This document shows, one piece after another, positions 21,729-36,422 of a DNA stretch of 48,840 bases. Positions within the stretch are counted from its first letter, which is position 1, and each line of letters opens with the position of its first letter. The translations under genes and the position numbers were made by a program. The notes under the pieces were generated by a model that made no database searches, was not told the origin of the DNA, and was given only the letters and a program-made list of their open reading frames with translations. The stretch covers positions 1 to 48,840 of the forward strand of contig NW_019775445.1 in NCBI RefSeq assembly GCF_001039355.2, in the 5' to 3' direction. The DNA comes from Lingula anatina (lineage: Eukaryota; Brachiopoda; Lingulata; Lingulida; Lingulidae).

Positions 21729-24700
21729 CTAGACATGCACAAACCATGGTTTATAAGACCCAGCTTCAGCAGGTGGAAACTGAAAAAATATGTACAATTT
21801 GCATTCAAACTCACCAAAATGTCTCATAAATGTCCAAGGAAAAAGCTACTAGTGCTGCAATAAAATGGTAATTAATTTCTTTAATAAATTTCATCCAAAT
21901 TGATACAGAGTTTAGTGCTGTTGAAACTGGGATTCTTGTTGACATCTTATGCCACCAGGCACTCTTAATGTAAGTTTAGGGCATGAACAATACTGTGATG
22001 AAGGTTGTACCTTACCTGTTTGGTGAATTGATCCACACAAGCCATTCGGATTCTTTCTGGCGTGGCTGGACTGTCCAGTTTAAACAGTCCCGGCACACCT
22101 GCATCCGCCCGAGCACTAGAGATGGCATCTTTGATGGCAAAGAATACTGAGGATGCCAAAAACAAGGGAGGCTCTCCAATAGCCTAAACCAAAGTATTTA
22201 TTTCAGATTAGATCTACAAATCATTTCAACCAACTGTGTATTACACTACATTAAAGAACTTGATTTAACATTCTTGGGATGAAAAGAGATATTTGGAGTT
22301 GTTTAACATTGCATGAAAATTAATTTCTTGATTTCCTATGGCCGTTGTGAATGTAGCCATGGCAAACATCAAGTGATTCTCATCATTGCCATCAACTAAA
22401 ATCTCAAGCAAACAGTTCGTAACTTATCAAGCCACTGGTAGTTACTAAATGCACAATGGTATGAACACCACCACGATAATGTTACTTTTAATTCAACGTA
22501 AGCAAAATGTTTAATCAAAAAATACAGCCTAGGGTACAAAATAATATAGTTATTAAAGTTATGGTAAATAAATATACTGACATGACAATCATTTTTCTCA
22601 ATTTTCTCAAATGGCCAAAACATATTACTTTGTGTTTGTTGCTCAACATCCAGTACTAAAAAATCAAAGATATGACTATTCATGCTAATGTTGAAGAAAA
22701 AATTAACCATCATTTTTGTCAAACAGCCAGAGTACAAAAAAATCATATGGTCTACCTTAGAGGAGTATACAGCCCTTGGGTTGGAAGCCCCTTTAAGTAG
22801 AGAGACATTGAATTCCACAGGGACATCTCCAAATCCTGGTAACTTATAGGCCCCAGGGCCCCGGTTGATCAGACTTCCCTGTGGACTGAACTTCAGCTGT
22901 TCAATGGTGAACATGCCATATCCCTGGAAATTTCAGTTTTCATATACAGAAGAGGCAACTCTGACAGCATACTGGGGCAGGCTAAAGGGTGGTCCCCCAC
23001 CCCTAGCCCCCCTTTTCCATCAAAATGTTAGTGGAACAGGAGATATAAACCAATGTATTATATCAGAATCATACTTCAATACCTTTAATTTGATAATGCA
23101 TATTAAGATATTTTGACAGTTAATGTCCTGTTCACATTACCTGTGCAAATGCCCCTTCAATTTGACCAATGTCTATTGCTGGGTTCAAACTAGTGCCCAC
23201 ATCCATCACTATATCAGTTCTCAAAACCTGGACAATAAAGAAGACATGAGGGAGAAGACCAGACATGTGAAATAGCCTTTAATTAAGAAGACTGATTCCA
23301 AATTTGTCACAAGCACAAGTACAACATTCCACTGTATTCTGTTTATTCTGACTGAATTAAATTTATAAATGCACAGCTGCAATATGATAATGATAAAGTC
23401 AAGATGCATTAAAATGACAGCCTGAAACTATTGAAAATATTCGTTCATGTACCGTATGATCTCCTGTGAGACAGTCGATTTCCACTTCTGAGCATGCTGC
23501 ACCAAAGGTAAAGTAATTGAAGGGCATCATCCCTTTGTTATTCTCCCAATCAAAACCTTGAATGTCTGGAGTCCTAGAAACAAGAATAGCAATAAGAATA
23601 CCATTTTTCAAAGAATTTAACTCACTGGAAACTACCAATTTCAATCACTGTGGTGATAAAGAGAATGTATACCTAAAACACAGCTTAAAATTGGGTGACA
23701 CATTATTACGTATCAACATAATATTTCTTTCATCAAAACTTATTCACTGCTTCTTCGAATTAAATACCTGACATTTTAATTCAATACATTTGTTATTCTT
23801 CTTGTTTAATTGTTCTTACTTGTAAAACCCAGTTGTCGATAGACTAACTCTGTCAAAGTAGGCAGCCTTCACCTGCAATGTTATCATCAATTCTATTATT
23901 ATTATTTTCTCTTCACATGACTAAATCATTAAAATTAAACCTTAAAATAGCTTTCTTAGTTGTAGAAAAATATATGTTTACATCATGTGTAATGTAACAA
24001 TTATATTATATTATATTACAACGTACATGGCCATAAAAATGTAAACATCAGTACAGGAATGAACTAAACTGAAATGAAACACAAAATGTCCACCTATCAG
24101 GAAGGTGCACGTTTTAGTATCTGAGACACTTTCAGTTATATTGTATTCCTTCAAACTAAAAATTTCTTCCTACATTTCAATTCACTTATTAATTTCTATT
24201 AATCAATTTTATTTATTTAATTATTCATTATTTATTTTTAAAAATGAAACTGTTTAAAGGAAGGTTTTCATCATGTCAGGCAAAGAGATATGTAAGTGTT
24301 TGACAAGCCTGTAAACATATTACACTGAAGTTCTTTGGATATAACATACCCATTCTTCCCAAGTGCCTTTCGAGTTGGCAATTTTGTACGGTTCCAGGCG
24401 TTCCATAATAATCTGGCAGGCATTCTAAAAAAAGACATGTAGTCGAGTTAATTACAGAATCAGAAAACATCTACATTGTGTTATATTTTCTGTAGAATAT
24501 AACATTATAAATATCTGTGAGGTTTAGTGACTGCTTACCAAGATTGCCATGCCATACAAATCAGAGCAGGCACTGGCAGCAGACGCTGAGGCGTTCGGTA
24601 CCATGTTGGTGCTGGTCTCACTAATATGAATCTTGGAAATGGGGATGTTTAGAGCTCTACTAGCAACCTAAAACAGCAGACAAGGGCAGTGTATTGTAAG

Positions 24701-27700
24701 AGCCTTTCAATGGTCAAAAATGTGTTTTCACCTTCTAGAGACATTATAAAATAAACAATAACAACAACAAAAGAACTACATGATGCAATTATGGAAGTTT
24801 GTTATACATAAAACCCAATTAAAAGAATTCTGTATTGATGCAATAAACTGTGCCTTTCTAAAATGAAGAATTTTTATGTTCCTTATAACATATGTAAAAT
24901 ACATAACTTATCTTTCCAGATTAACTTGTAATAAGCATTCAACTGAGTAAAAGTGAATGAATTATTGCGCTACCTGGCTCATCTTGGTATGCAGGCCTTG
25001 ACCCATTTCTGTGCCCCCATGTGTGATAAGAACAGAGCCATCATTCTGGTAGACATGGACCAATGCTCCTCCCTAAAAATTGGTTAAAAACTGAATCTAA
25101 AACCTAATATTATAGAAGAATTGTCATCTTGGCATGATTTCTGCCAGCAGCCTGTACTCTGGAGTTCATGGAATTCCTTTCATTTAAAAATGGGTATGTC
25201 ATTATCATGTCAGGTACCATTTCTGAAGCACTGTTGGCATTTTATGTACAAAAAGACTCCAACAAAGTGTGCTGGTAGATTTTTATGTTAACCTCATTTT
25301 ACAATTCATTGTCACAATTTTTTAATTCTGTGTATGCATGCATGTCTTAATATAATGCAACTTACTTGATTAAGAAATGTAGCTGTAAAAGATATGCCAA
25401 ACTTTGTGGGGATGACTGCAATACCACGTTTTTTCCAACGATTCTCACTGCAAAAATGAGAATGCTTGTATTTATTGTTAACTTTGTAGAAAATGAAAGG
25501 GCCAATGCAAACATTGTAATCAAAGGAGAGGAAGATATTTTTTTAATTGAAATAAACCATGCATAACAAGAGTCCAAAAGGCCATTCCAGAGTATGCTCC
25601 CCTGTGACAACTTTTACCACCATAAATCTTTTTTGTTTCTTCATGTGCCAAGGAGCAAGAAAATTAGCAATAGTACTTCATTTCAACTCTCTTAATGTTG
25701 ATCAGAAGATAAAATAAAGGTAATTTTCAATAACTTTTATGGAACTTTAATTACAATGCACCAATCAAACCATTTTAAAATTTAAATAGAGAGAACTTAC
25801 CTATTGTAAATATCAATTTCTTGTCTTCTTCTGTGAAAGTTACTTTGTTTAATTACCTCATCCCAGCAGCGCCGTATGTTGCAGTTGACGAGTTTCTGAT
25901 CAAAGTGCGTAACGTCATTTTCTTTGTACATATTCAACTCACGCACCTGAAAATTCATTTTTTTCTTGTACAAATATGACTGTCACACTTTCCCGTTAAA
26001 CTGGTTTAAAGCATCATCAATATTTGGTCAATATATCCGTAAGTTTCCAGAGGCAATTTTTCCTCATCAATATCCGGTCTATGTATCCATATGTTTCAAG
26101 AAAGAATTTTTCTCAATTAAATTATTTGTGAATACTAAAAATCACGCTCTTACCTCCAGAGGCGAAACCCCCAAATAATCAGCAATGTCATTTATCAATG
26201 TCTCCATGATCATCAGCCCCTGAGGCCCTCCAAACCCTCGGAAAGCTGTGTTTGATGGAAGGTTGGTTTTACACAAGTGTCCCACAACTCTGACATTATG
26301 CAACTTGTAACAGCTGTCAATGTGAAACATTGCCCTCTCCATTACCTGTGAAGAAAACAATTACAGTTGAATAGAGGTTTGGGCCTTGGGTGAGAAAATC
26401 AATTCTTTCATATCAAACTTGAAAAAAAATTTAATTTCCTTAGAAAATAATCTTTTCAGTATTCATCAGTTACCTAAAGCAGGTATTAATTAACATTTCA
26501 ATGACAGCAACACCTTATATTTCCATTTTAATACATTGTACAGAAGCTCCTAGCTTGCATTCTGAGGGTTGGAAGTCAATTCAGTCTATGCAACAGTATA
26601 CGTTATGCACTAGCTAGTAATGATACAATTAAACATGGCAACCTTCTTTTGTCTATTTTCACTTGTGGAGTTTCTGAATATAACCAAAAACATTCACTTC
26701 ATACTGCCTGCTTTAATCTTCAAATGTTAACACATTTAAGGACAAGGTAAATAAAAATATCAAAAGCTGAGTGCAATTTACCGCCAAAGAGAGATCAGCA
26801 CTGTTGCCTGCATTGGAGTACAACGCTGCATCTAAAGCAAGGATTTTACCACTGTTGCTGAATCCAACCTGATGGGAAAACATAAAGAAGAATTGACTTC
26901 CTTCAACAAAAACTAACTTGTATTTATTGAAAATTACAAGTACTTGTAAAATCAAAAATTCTATAAATTCATTTTAATAAAACATGAACTAGAAGTGCTG
27001 AATTCAACAGATCTGGCATAAGTAAAGAAATAAATAATATGCAAAAGAGTAAATGTGCATGCAATTAATGGAGTGTATTAAAATGATTGGCTGCTAAGAT
27101 TCCAAGCTAGCCCTCGAGTACATTTTGCCTAGTGTTTCAAGGAAAATGGCTAAAATCAACAAAAAAATCACCACAACATGGAAAGACAGATGATCAGAAC
27201 ATAGAGACTTAATAAGTGCCTGCATAATTATATTTAAAAAACATATACAAAGATGTTGAATTGACTGACAAAAAATATAACATACCTTGTATTTGCCAAG
27301 AAAAGGGTGTCTCCCACCAGTTACCAACATATCTTCATCTCTATCCAACATGCAGCGTACTGGGCAATTCAGCCTTGTGGAGTAGAACAATTCAATCTAA
27401 CAATATGATAAGATACACAAACATGTCCATACACATATATACCAGTAAAAGCAGTTGGGGCAAACTTGACTGCCTATTTGAGATACCTAAGCAGCTCACT
27501 TTCAACATTTTACATGTGTGTGTGTGTGAATTAGGACTTGGGGGTCATATATATATATTTTTTTTAAATTAGATTTCGTAAAATATAAACAGAGTAAGAG
27601 GCAATTAATTGTCATTTTGGACTTACTTGAAAGCTGCAACTGCCACTGGTACCATAAGAACATGAAAACGTGTTTCCTTGCCTCCAAAACCCCCTCCTAT

Positions 27701-30700
27701 ACAACACATACACAAAAAGAAAGAAACATTTAGGGACAGCAGGTATAATAAAAATTCTTAATAAGGAAGAAATGTGATGATATCCCAACCATTTTCAGAA
27801 TTCATTCTGTGCCACTTGTGATTAAGAGACAGTTTTGAAAATAACTTACCCAATCTTTTTACTCGTACAGTAATCCTGTTGGCTGGAACTCCTAGAGCAC
27901 TGGCTATCATAAACTGAAATCAAATATATAAATGCACCACCTTACTTCTATAATATCAAGAAACAGCATGTGTAGTGTTTTAATGCAAGTTGTACCATAT
28001 CCACACACCCCAAACAACCAAGCATAATGATCAAACACTTTTTTATTCAAAGCCAACAAATCAAGAGAGAATTGAAATTAATATGTCGCAAAAACATAAG
28101 ATTAATGGAAACGAAACTGTCTTTGTAATGCTTTTCATTCAATAATAATGTTTGATCCATATACTTTTATTACACCACTATCTGACCAGAATACAGAAAG
28201 CACCACAAATGATAAATTTGTGGCCAAGGCATTTTTTCACTCATGAGATTCATTCATTCCACTGACAACAATTCTCTTACTTATAAAAGTATTCACCTGT
28301 CCAATTGATGGAGCCTGGGTAGAACTGAAAACTTCCATTTCTCCATCCTCCCCCCTAGGAACGGCTCTGGTCACTTGTGTCTCTAGATAAAAGTGCTCCT
28401 GTCCACCAACTCGTTTCTCACCAGTCAGCACGTGGTCAGACTGGGCAAAACCTTGGTCCACATCTCCACAGGACATGGACCTGGCAGGAGGGTGGAAAGA
28501 CCCTGCTTCAATGGCTTCCTGTAAAGAATTCAACATCAAATAATGAACTCATTGGCCATGTCAAGAAGGATATGTTTTGTCTCTGTTGATTAAAATTTAT
28601 AGTTCTAACTAAAACAGGATGAATAAGGAGGGTGAAAGCTAAGGATTTGTAAATTGACGAATGAGAAGAAACTGACATAAGAGACAGAAAGCAACTATTG
28701 TTTAAACATACTAGAACTGTGGCCAGTCATAAATAATCTCCATGGGTGAAAATGTGTTTTATTATCTTAAGATTTTAAAAATTGTAAAAAAAAAACATCC
28801 CCTTATTTTATCCTATATTCAGATACCTCAATTGTGACAATTGCTGGCAAATCTTCATATTCCACAATGACAGCCTTGGCAGCTCGCTGAGCATGGACCT
28901 GGTTGTCTGCTACCACTGCTCCTATCACCTGACCCACACAAGTCACCTGAACCAAAATTTACAAACATACTTAAGAAAAATACAGAAATATTCTGTTATA
29001 ACTGCAAGGAGTAAACCAGCACAGCTCAATCAGATTTCAATATATTTTTGCATGTCAATGATAATTTATTTTTTTAATTGAGAGAGATGAAGAATTGCTG
29101 CAATGCTCATATTTGTCAAACAATAGATATTGTTGATAAGACAATTGCTGAATGAATTCTTTGACAGATCTTTCACTTTTATAACCCATCCTGTGGATGC
29201 CAAAACTTAAAAGAAGTTACACCACATTTTCTGTTGGTACTTCCACCTTTACTATCACAATTTGCCTTTAAATTACGTCCACAAATACCTCACCCACACC
29301 TTTTCTGATGCAAAAACCTCCTCATCTTTAACTGCAGCTGGGCCCTCCGTATTATTTCCAGGTACATCTTTGTGACAAAAGAAGGCTTTTACACCTGTCA
29401 TTTTTAAGGCATCACTGGCGTCAATATTAAGGATCTTGGCATGAGGTCTTGTGCTTGTGACTAAGGCAAGATACAGCTCACCTAGATCAGAAAGTTTTTT
29501 TTATTCTTATTTTTTTTATTGATTTATTTATTTATTTATTTTTATTTATTTATTTTTTTTTTTTTTTGGTCGATTAAATGATAGAGATAATGATAGAAAA
29601 TTCTTATCTATTGAAATTCTTTTTTATATTAGATGTTATCATTTTGGTACAACCTCATATATGAGAAAATGCAAACATGAAATACATAATGGTAAAATTT
29701 TTAAACTGTTCAATTTCTACACTAACTGAAAGCATACATGTAATAGCTATTACAGGTATGCTTTCAGTCAGCATAGAAATTGAACAATTTTAAAATTTCA
29801 TCATCATGAGTAACATTACTACACAGATCAATTTCCATCAGAATGAAATAAATGATATAAATAAACAACAAAACTTCTTCAGCATTATCAATAGTTATAG
29901 AGATGACAAAGGGTTCTATTCCATCTACTTTAGGTAAAAATTTACTCCAATCTACATACCATCAGCATAAGGCATATCATCACAGTACTGAGCCTCTCCA
30001 GTGGCTTGCTGAGAGCCTGCTTTGTGCGGGAGGGGTCTCCCCACAGCATCCTTCTCTGATTGGGCTTCAGGAACCTCTTCATACACCTGAGTGCTTTTAA
30101 TGGGTTCCCGGTGATAGACGGGCAAGGCACTTCTGTATGATCTGGGAACATTGCTTAGACCAACCTATGAGGATACAAAGTTAGAAAAGTCATAAAACTA
30201 TGTGCACTTAAATCTGATAGATTAACTGGAAAGCCCTCATAGTATTCCCCCTCTGTTTTTTTTTTTGTTTTGTTTTCCAATGCAAATTGTACCAACATGT
30301 GTATTTAATTCTATAATGACTGATTAAATCTGATTTAAATGATTTTCTGACAACTCTGTGTGTTTCACTTTTCTTTTTCTAAGGGCTCATTTATGGGCTT
30401 TTCATCACATTTTGTAGCTTCTTGTCTTTTTCAGACAAATACAGTTATAATGATATTAAAGTAAAGATGCTTGAATAACAGTTGTAATTTTTTCTTTAAC
30501 ATTCTACTAAATGCATCATGATTTAATAAATACATTACATGGTCTATAGATTTTAGTGAATGTCCACTTTGAGAATAATGCATGTAAAATTGTAAATCCA
30601 GTATGTAATCTTTTAAAAACTTTATCAAGGTAAATTTACCTTTGCTTCACTCAACCGCATTTGCACACTGAGATAAAACTTGAAGAAAAAACTTGTGGTT

Positions 30701-33700
30701 AATGTCCGCCTGTATTCTGTCTGACCTCCTGGAGCATCAGGGGTCAATGGAAGGTCGTCTGCCAGCCAACCACACATATCTGTCACCAGGTCATCTTCCC
30801 ATTTCCTGAAATTAAACCAGAACATATGTAAAAAGCTATCAATTAAATGGCATCTTATAATTGCTGGACTTTAACACCTGGAACACAATTTATATCAATG
30901 GAAAAATATGAGAAACAAAGCAGTAAGGAGAGCAGTGCTACTAATACAAAAATTAATCACCATGCTGGGGAGTATGTACATGTAGCATCTATTTAAAACC
31001 ATATGTTGCAATTGGAAGAAAGAATGTGATGTATATAATATACATTTTCTGAGTAAAATCAAAATCACTATGGGGGACTCTACTTTTAAAAAGTAAATGT
31101 TTTACAATATTTAAAACCATTCAAGAAAGAATTATTAATAAGAGATATCAAGACTTCAAGCTAAATGAAACATGGTTTAAAAAGTCGGTTAAAACTACTA
31201 CCTCCCAACAGCTTGCTGTGCTGCCCTGAGAGCCATAACAGTAGTGGGAGCCATGCCACCAAAACTCAGAGCCATTTGTTTAATAGTGTTACCACCCTGT
31301 TCAAACTCCACTTTCATGGCAGCATTCACGATAGAAATGTCATCTTCTCTCCTCTGAGCTTGCTTGTATGCATAGAAATATTCATTCTGGAAGAACAGGG
31401 TAAATTCAATAGACTGAACAATTTCTTTTTAAATATAGATTTTATGATTTGCAACTTAGCAATTCAGAAAGTTGTAAGGTGACTAATACATATATTTCTA
31501 TGGCACTCGACTGTGACATATACATGCAGCCAGTATTTGAATGTATCAACACCTGACAGTACTACTTATTCTTAGTTGCAGGCAATGCAAGGTTAGCAGT
31601 GTTTATTTCACACTAAGTGTCCTTTCTATGACACCATGATTCTTACTATCACGTAAAACTTCAATAAATAAAAAATCTTAATCACTGAGCTCATACATCG
31701 ATTATAATAGAAGAAGACATTAAGAATACATGTAGTATGCAAGTTTGCAGAAGACTATGTCAGCAATCATCTTTTCTGAAACTGGCATCACGCAGGCATG
31801 ACATTTTTTGTTTTTCTAATTGATTGCCAGAGGGATCTTATAAGAGCCTTAGAGTCAAAAGTTTTCATGCCAGAGGCAATACCGTGAGGTGCACTGTTGT
31901 ATTGAGGGGAAATTAACAAGACAAGCCTGGGGTTAAACCACACCTAACCCAAGCTTTCACATTGGTGGTGCAATTAAAACATCATAGATAGCTGATTAGT
32001 TATTAAAGTCCAAAATTCAGCACATTTTTTTATCACATATATGCCTAAAATTTCACACCTTAAGTATTAATATTTTGAGGGGTTTCTTTTCAAACAATTT
32101 CAACAATTTGGTTAAACTTTCTAGACTTTGAATTTTTGATATATTTTTGATATAACATATACCTCACTTGTGAATGGTACATGAACTGAGATCAGGACTT
32201 CATCAGGCTCCACCACTGTCCTTCTGTATCCTAAGAAGAAAGAGTGGTCCAACAGCAGTTCTCTGGCACCCCTTTCTGAAGCAGACAATAGAGAAAACAC
32301 TATAGTCTAAGTGGAATTGGACATCATTTTGATCAGATAAAACAATCCATGTCTACTAGATGAGAGTAATCATTTTAAAAATATCAGCACTATATCAACA
32401 AGACAAGAGATCAAAATACGAAAAATGAGTTACAGAAATTTCTGTCTTTAACATATTTCCCTTTTCTCTGTTTCCATATAAATACAAGTATCCTGCGCTA
32501 ATGTAAAAGGGAACATTAGATGTTTCTTAATTTGGCTAAAGATGCTTCTTAATGCTGAGGGAAAATTTAAGAAAATCATTTAACTTTAAAAAAATGTGAC
32601 ATCTCTAACTCCAGGAGGATTGAATAGAGACAATCGGTAGGAAATGCAAAAATATTAGAAATTAAATATCAGGGCCATAAAATTTTTAAAGCCCGAAATC
32701 TTGTTTAGAATTCCTTGCCATGGGTTAATTTTAAAGGAAACCATCAGATATATGTTCTCCATAATTTTTACCCCAATTTTTTTCTATTTTTTTCTTCAAA
32801 CCTCAAAGACCAGTGTTTCACCAAGATGTCAAATTGCTTCATTGAACATATAGAGGGGAAAAAACAAACACACCTAGACCTTTGGAAGTCATCACTCACC
32901 TTTTGAGCTGACAATTAATGAACAACCAGCAGACATAAATATAGGATTCAAGTCTGAGATGGGACTAGCAGTCATAATGTTACCTGAAATGGCCTAAAAA
33001 ATAAAAATAACAATAAGTCAATGCAATTATTATCTAGAATTTTCAAAATAATGGAGACAAAAATGTGTCAATGAGAATAATTTCACATTAAGATTACAAA
33101 GGCCATCATTTGGATAAAAAATAACAAATAAATGTACCCACTATTAGAAAAAAAGAATCTTACTGCAACATTCCTGATCTGATCACCTGCAAACCACCTG
33201 AGCATTTCAATAATGGCAGCAAATACTCGAGTCTTGTGTTCTAAAAAGATGACATCTTTTATATATTACACATGCCAAATTAAATGTTTAAACTGTGCTT
33301 GCATAGATATTTGTTTAGTCAAAATAGATTTAATGAAAAAATGTTATAAGTAAGCATAAGAAAAACAAGCTATTTGAAATGAAAATAGGTAGATTAAAAA
33401 AAAAAAAAAATCACATACTGTAACTTCAAATATATTTGTTGAACTATAATTCTAATGTAAGAAAATCAGACACTTTTTCTCTAAAACAAAAACATCTCAC
33501 CTGGCAGTTTGTTTACTGTTTCGACCAGGATTTGATTCAATCTTGACAGTGAAACAGAACTTCCAAAAGTGATGCCTGTATTTGTGTGTTTGACCTCAAG
33601 TAGCTCAGGGACATGTGTTGGAGCAATTATCACTGGATAAGTCATGTTTTTAAACTTAACCTCAATACCTACAAATAAACAATGTTTATTATTAGTTTCA

Positions 33701-36382
33701 TCCCTTTAACCTTTGCCTTCTTTATATTCAGCATATTCTTGTCAACATTTGTTAAACCCAGTTCAGTTTTTCTCGAAAAAAAATAAATTTTTCACCTTTA
33801 TCTTATCCTTTTTACCTTTAATTGGATACCATATTAAAACAAAGAAATCTATAAGGCTCTTTAGTCAGCAATTACAAAGAGGGCTCATTTTCTGAAAATG
33901 TGGACCTTTTCCAACCAATAGGACTGTTCTTTCTAACCCCAACTCATGTTTTAGGGTATGTTTTTAAAAAACTAACCAACTTCTGTGTTTCCAACCACCA
34001 TCCTTGACTGAGGGTGCTTGGCTTTCAAATCCAATAGTTCATTTAAGGTCACAGGCCTCAGCCATGTGGTTCTTTCCCCTCTGAATACAAGCAGTTTATT
34101 GTCAAGCTTATTGGAAAGCTGCAAATAAAAACAATCAATTTACCAATTATAAATGTTCTGATTCTATATTGAAATTTTAACATCAAAAACACTTAATTTG
34201 GTAAAACATTCTCTACTTTTTAAATAATCTTCAGCAATTATCAAAAGCTCAGACTGTACATACCATTGTTCCATTAGTAAGTCTTTAAAGCATACCATTA
34301 TACCAAATTAGCATAAATAACAATCGCAGCTTACTTCTCTACATTTCAATTAGGTTAATATCACTTGGTTAATGACAAAACTTGTCATTACTCACTTGTA
34401 GTTCGGGAGGGAATATAGGTTCTTGGGTTTGGTCCAAAGGAACAAACTCACTTGGTTCAAACAACCGGTCATTTTCCCTTGGATTCAGTGGTCCATTTTT
34501 ACAGCAGTTTTCACCCTGCCCACAGTAAAACTCTTTTGTGAAAGTTTTGAAGCCTTCCAGAATTGGCCTGTAGCCAGTGCATCGACAGAGGTTACCTAGA
34601 TTTATAAAGAAAACTAGATACTAAATGATTTATAAAGAAAACTAGCTACTAAATAATAACTCCAATAAATTTAAGGTGTGTGTTTGCATGTGTGTGGTGG
34701 GGGGGGGGGGGGGGGCAAGGAGAAAGGGAAAAACCAATGTAAGTGTAATTTTTTTCTCTCATGTCACACAGTTTTCTGTTTCCTTGTCACCTTGAATTTC
34801 AGATACTTTTTAAACAACAGACATTAATCTTTCAAAAACCTCACCCTGAAAAGCATTTTCCATAGTTTCCATGGAAGGCTGTCTTGTATTCCTGAGCAGG
34901 GTGTACATGGACATGACAATTCCTGGAGTACAGAATCCACACTGAGAGCCATGAGACTTTGCAATCCTTTCCTGAAATTATTTCAATACTGTAACAGCAT
35001 TTTTTAAAGAATTTGAGATTAAAAATACACATGTGAATTAACCATTTCCAGGGCATATCATACAGGTGAGAATCCACCACTTCTAACCTTTCTCATTTAT
35101 CTAGTTGTCTAGTGACAAGTTTTTTCAGGTTGTTTACTCATCCAGACAGAAGAGCAGGTAGATTGTTTTCTGTAATGCTATTGTTTAAAAACATCTCACT
35201 ATTTTTAATTCCAGTTTTCTATTTCACACCAACACTTAATTTTCCCACTTTACTCTTCACTCTACCATGAGGTACCTTTTTTTCTACTGATAATTAACAG
35301 CAGATGGGCTTACAAATACAACCAGCATAGTTATAAAATGTATGTAGATGAATATGTTACATAAAACAAAACAGTCATGTACTACAAGCAATTGCTCAAC
35401 TTTCTACCCCAAGAGTTAACTATAATATTATACACAAAATCTGGGTCACAGCATGGAAAGAATATAAAAACAGACCAAAGTAACATATATACTTGCAGTA
35501 CATACATGTATACACATGTAGTACCAGTCAGTTTTTTTGTATTGGAACATATTTTCTGACAATTTAAAAATAATATTCATACCCAACTGAGTTGATATAA
35601 AACAAAACATAAAATAACAAACACCACATGGTAAAATTAAAGGGACCTTCCATGTTTGAAATCTAGGGTACATATCCCGTTTTCATGACAAGGAGCCACT
35701 TGTTACCTTGAACAAAAAAGAAGCTGGGTATGAACATCAATAAATCACAGCAGTTGAACTCAGGGTGTCAGTATTCAGCCCCCAAACATGCCATTCCATT
35801 AAAAGGACCATTCTTTAAAACAAAGGTTAAATAACAGGCAAACTATTAAATAACAGCAAGCCAAACATTACCTCCTTGTCAGAGGTACTAATATTTGCTA
35901 TACAATCATCAAATGAGAAAAATACATGGCCCGTTTAATGATTTCTTTTATTTTATAATATGCTGTCAAACTTGCAAATCTGCTGACTTCAAACCCTTAC
36001 CTTTAACTATCCTTTAGATTCAATCAAGCTAATGAACTTGTGCAGCTTGTTTCATTCAGGTAACTAATATCCTCCCTACGGCATAAACCATACATGTATT
36101 CAAATGATTAAGCCAAGGCCTATGCTGCAACATGTTAGCCTACAGTATAAAATGTGTTACCTCTTACCTGTACTGGATGGAGCTGGGTCTTGGTGCTACC
36201 TATTCCCTCAACAGTTGTGACAGCCAGGCCATGCATGGCACATACTGGGGCCAGACAAGCATTCACAGAATAGTGTCTGCAATATGATGTTGAAGGAAAA
36301 ATTGAAGTGAGTCTCTTTTCCCATTCGTAAACATGCAACTAATAACACTCTTGTCCTCTCTCTCTCTCTTTACACACACACA

Positions 36383-36422
<40 letters not shown>

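Noticed and set aside
25857-25946. A shorter XDH exon 23 ending at a GTAATT donor
   Set aside because: The frame continues through the site into family sequence ([14 protein letters not shown]) up to a better GTAAGT donor at 25800, so no intron is needed there.
27286-27397. XDH exon 20 starting at the AG before ATTGAATTG
   Set aside because: The phase does not match exon 19. The internal acceptor ACAAG at 27374 keeps the frame and the family alignment ([15 protein letters not shown]).
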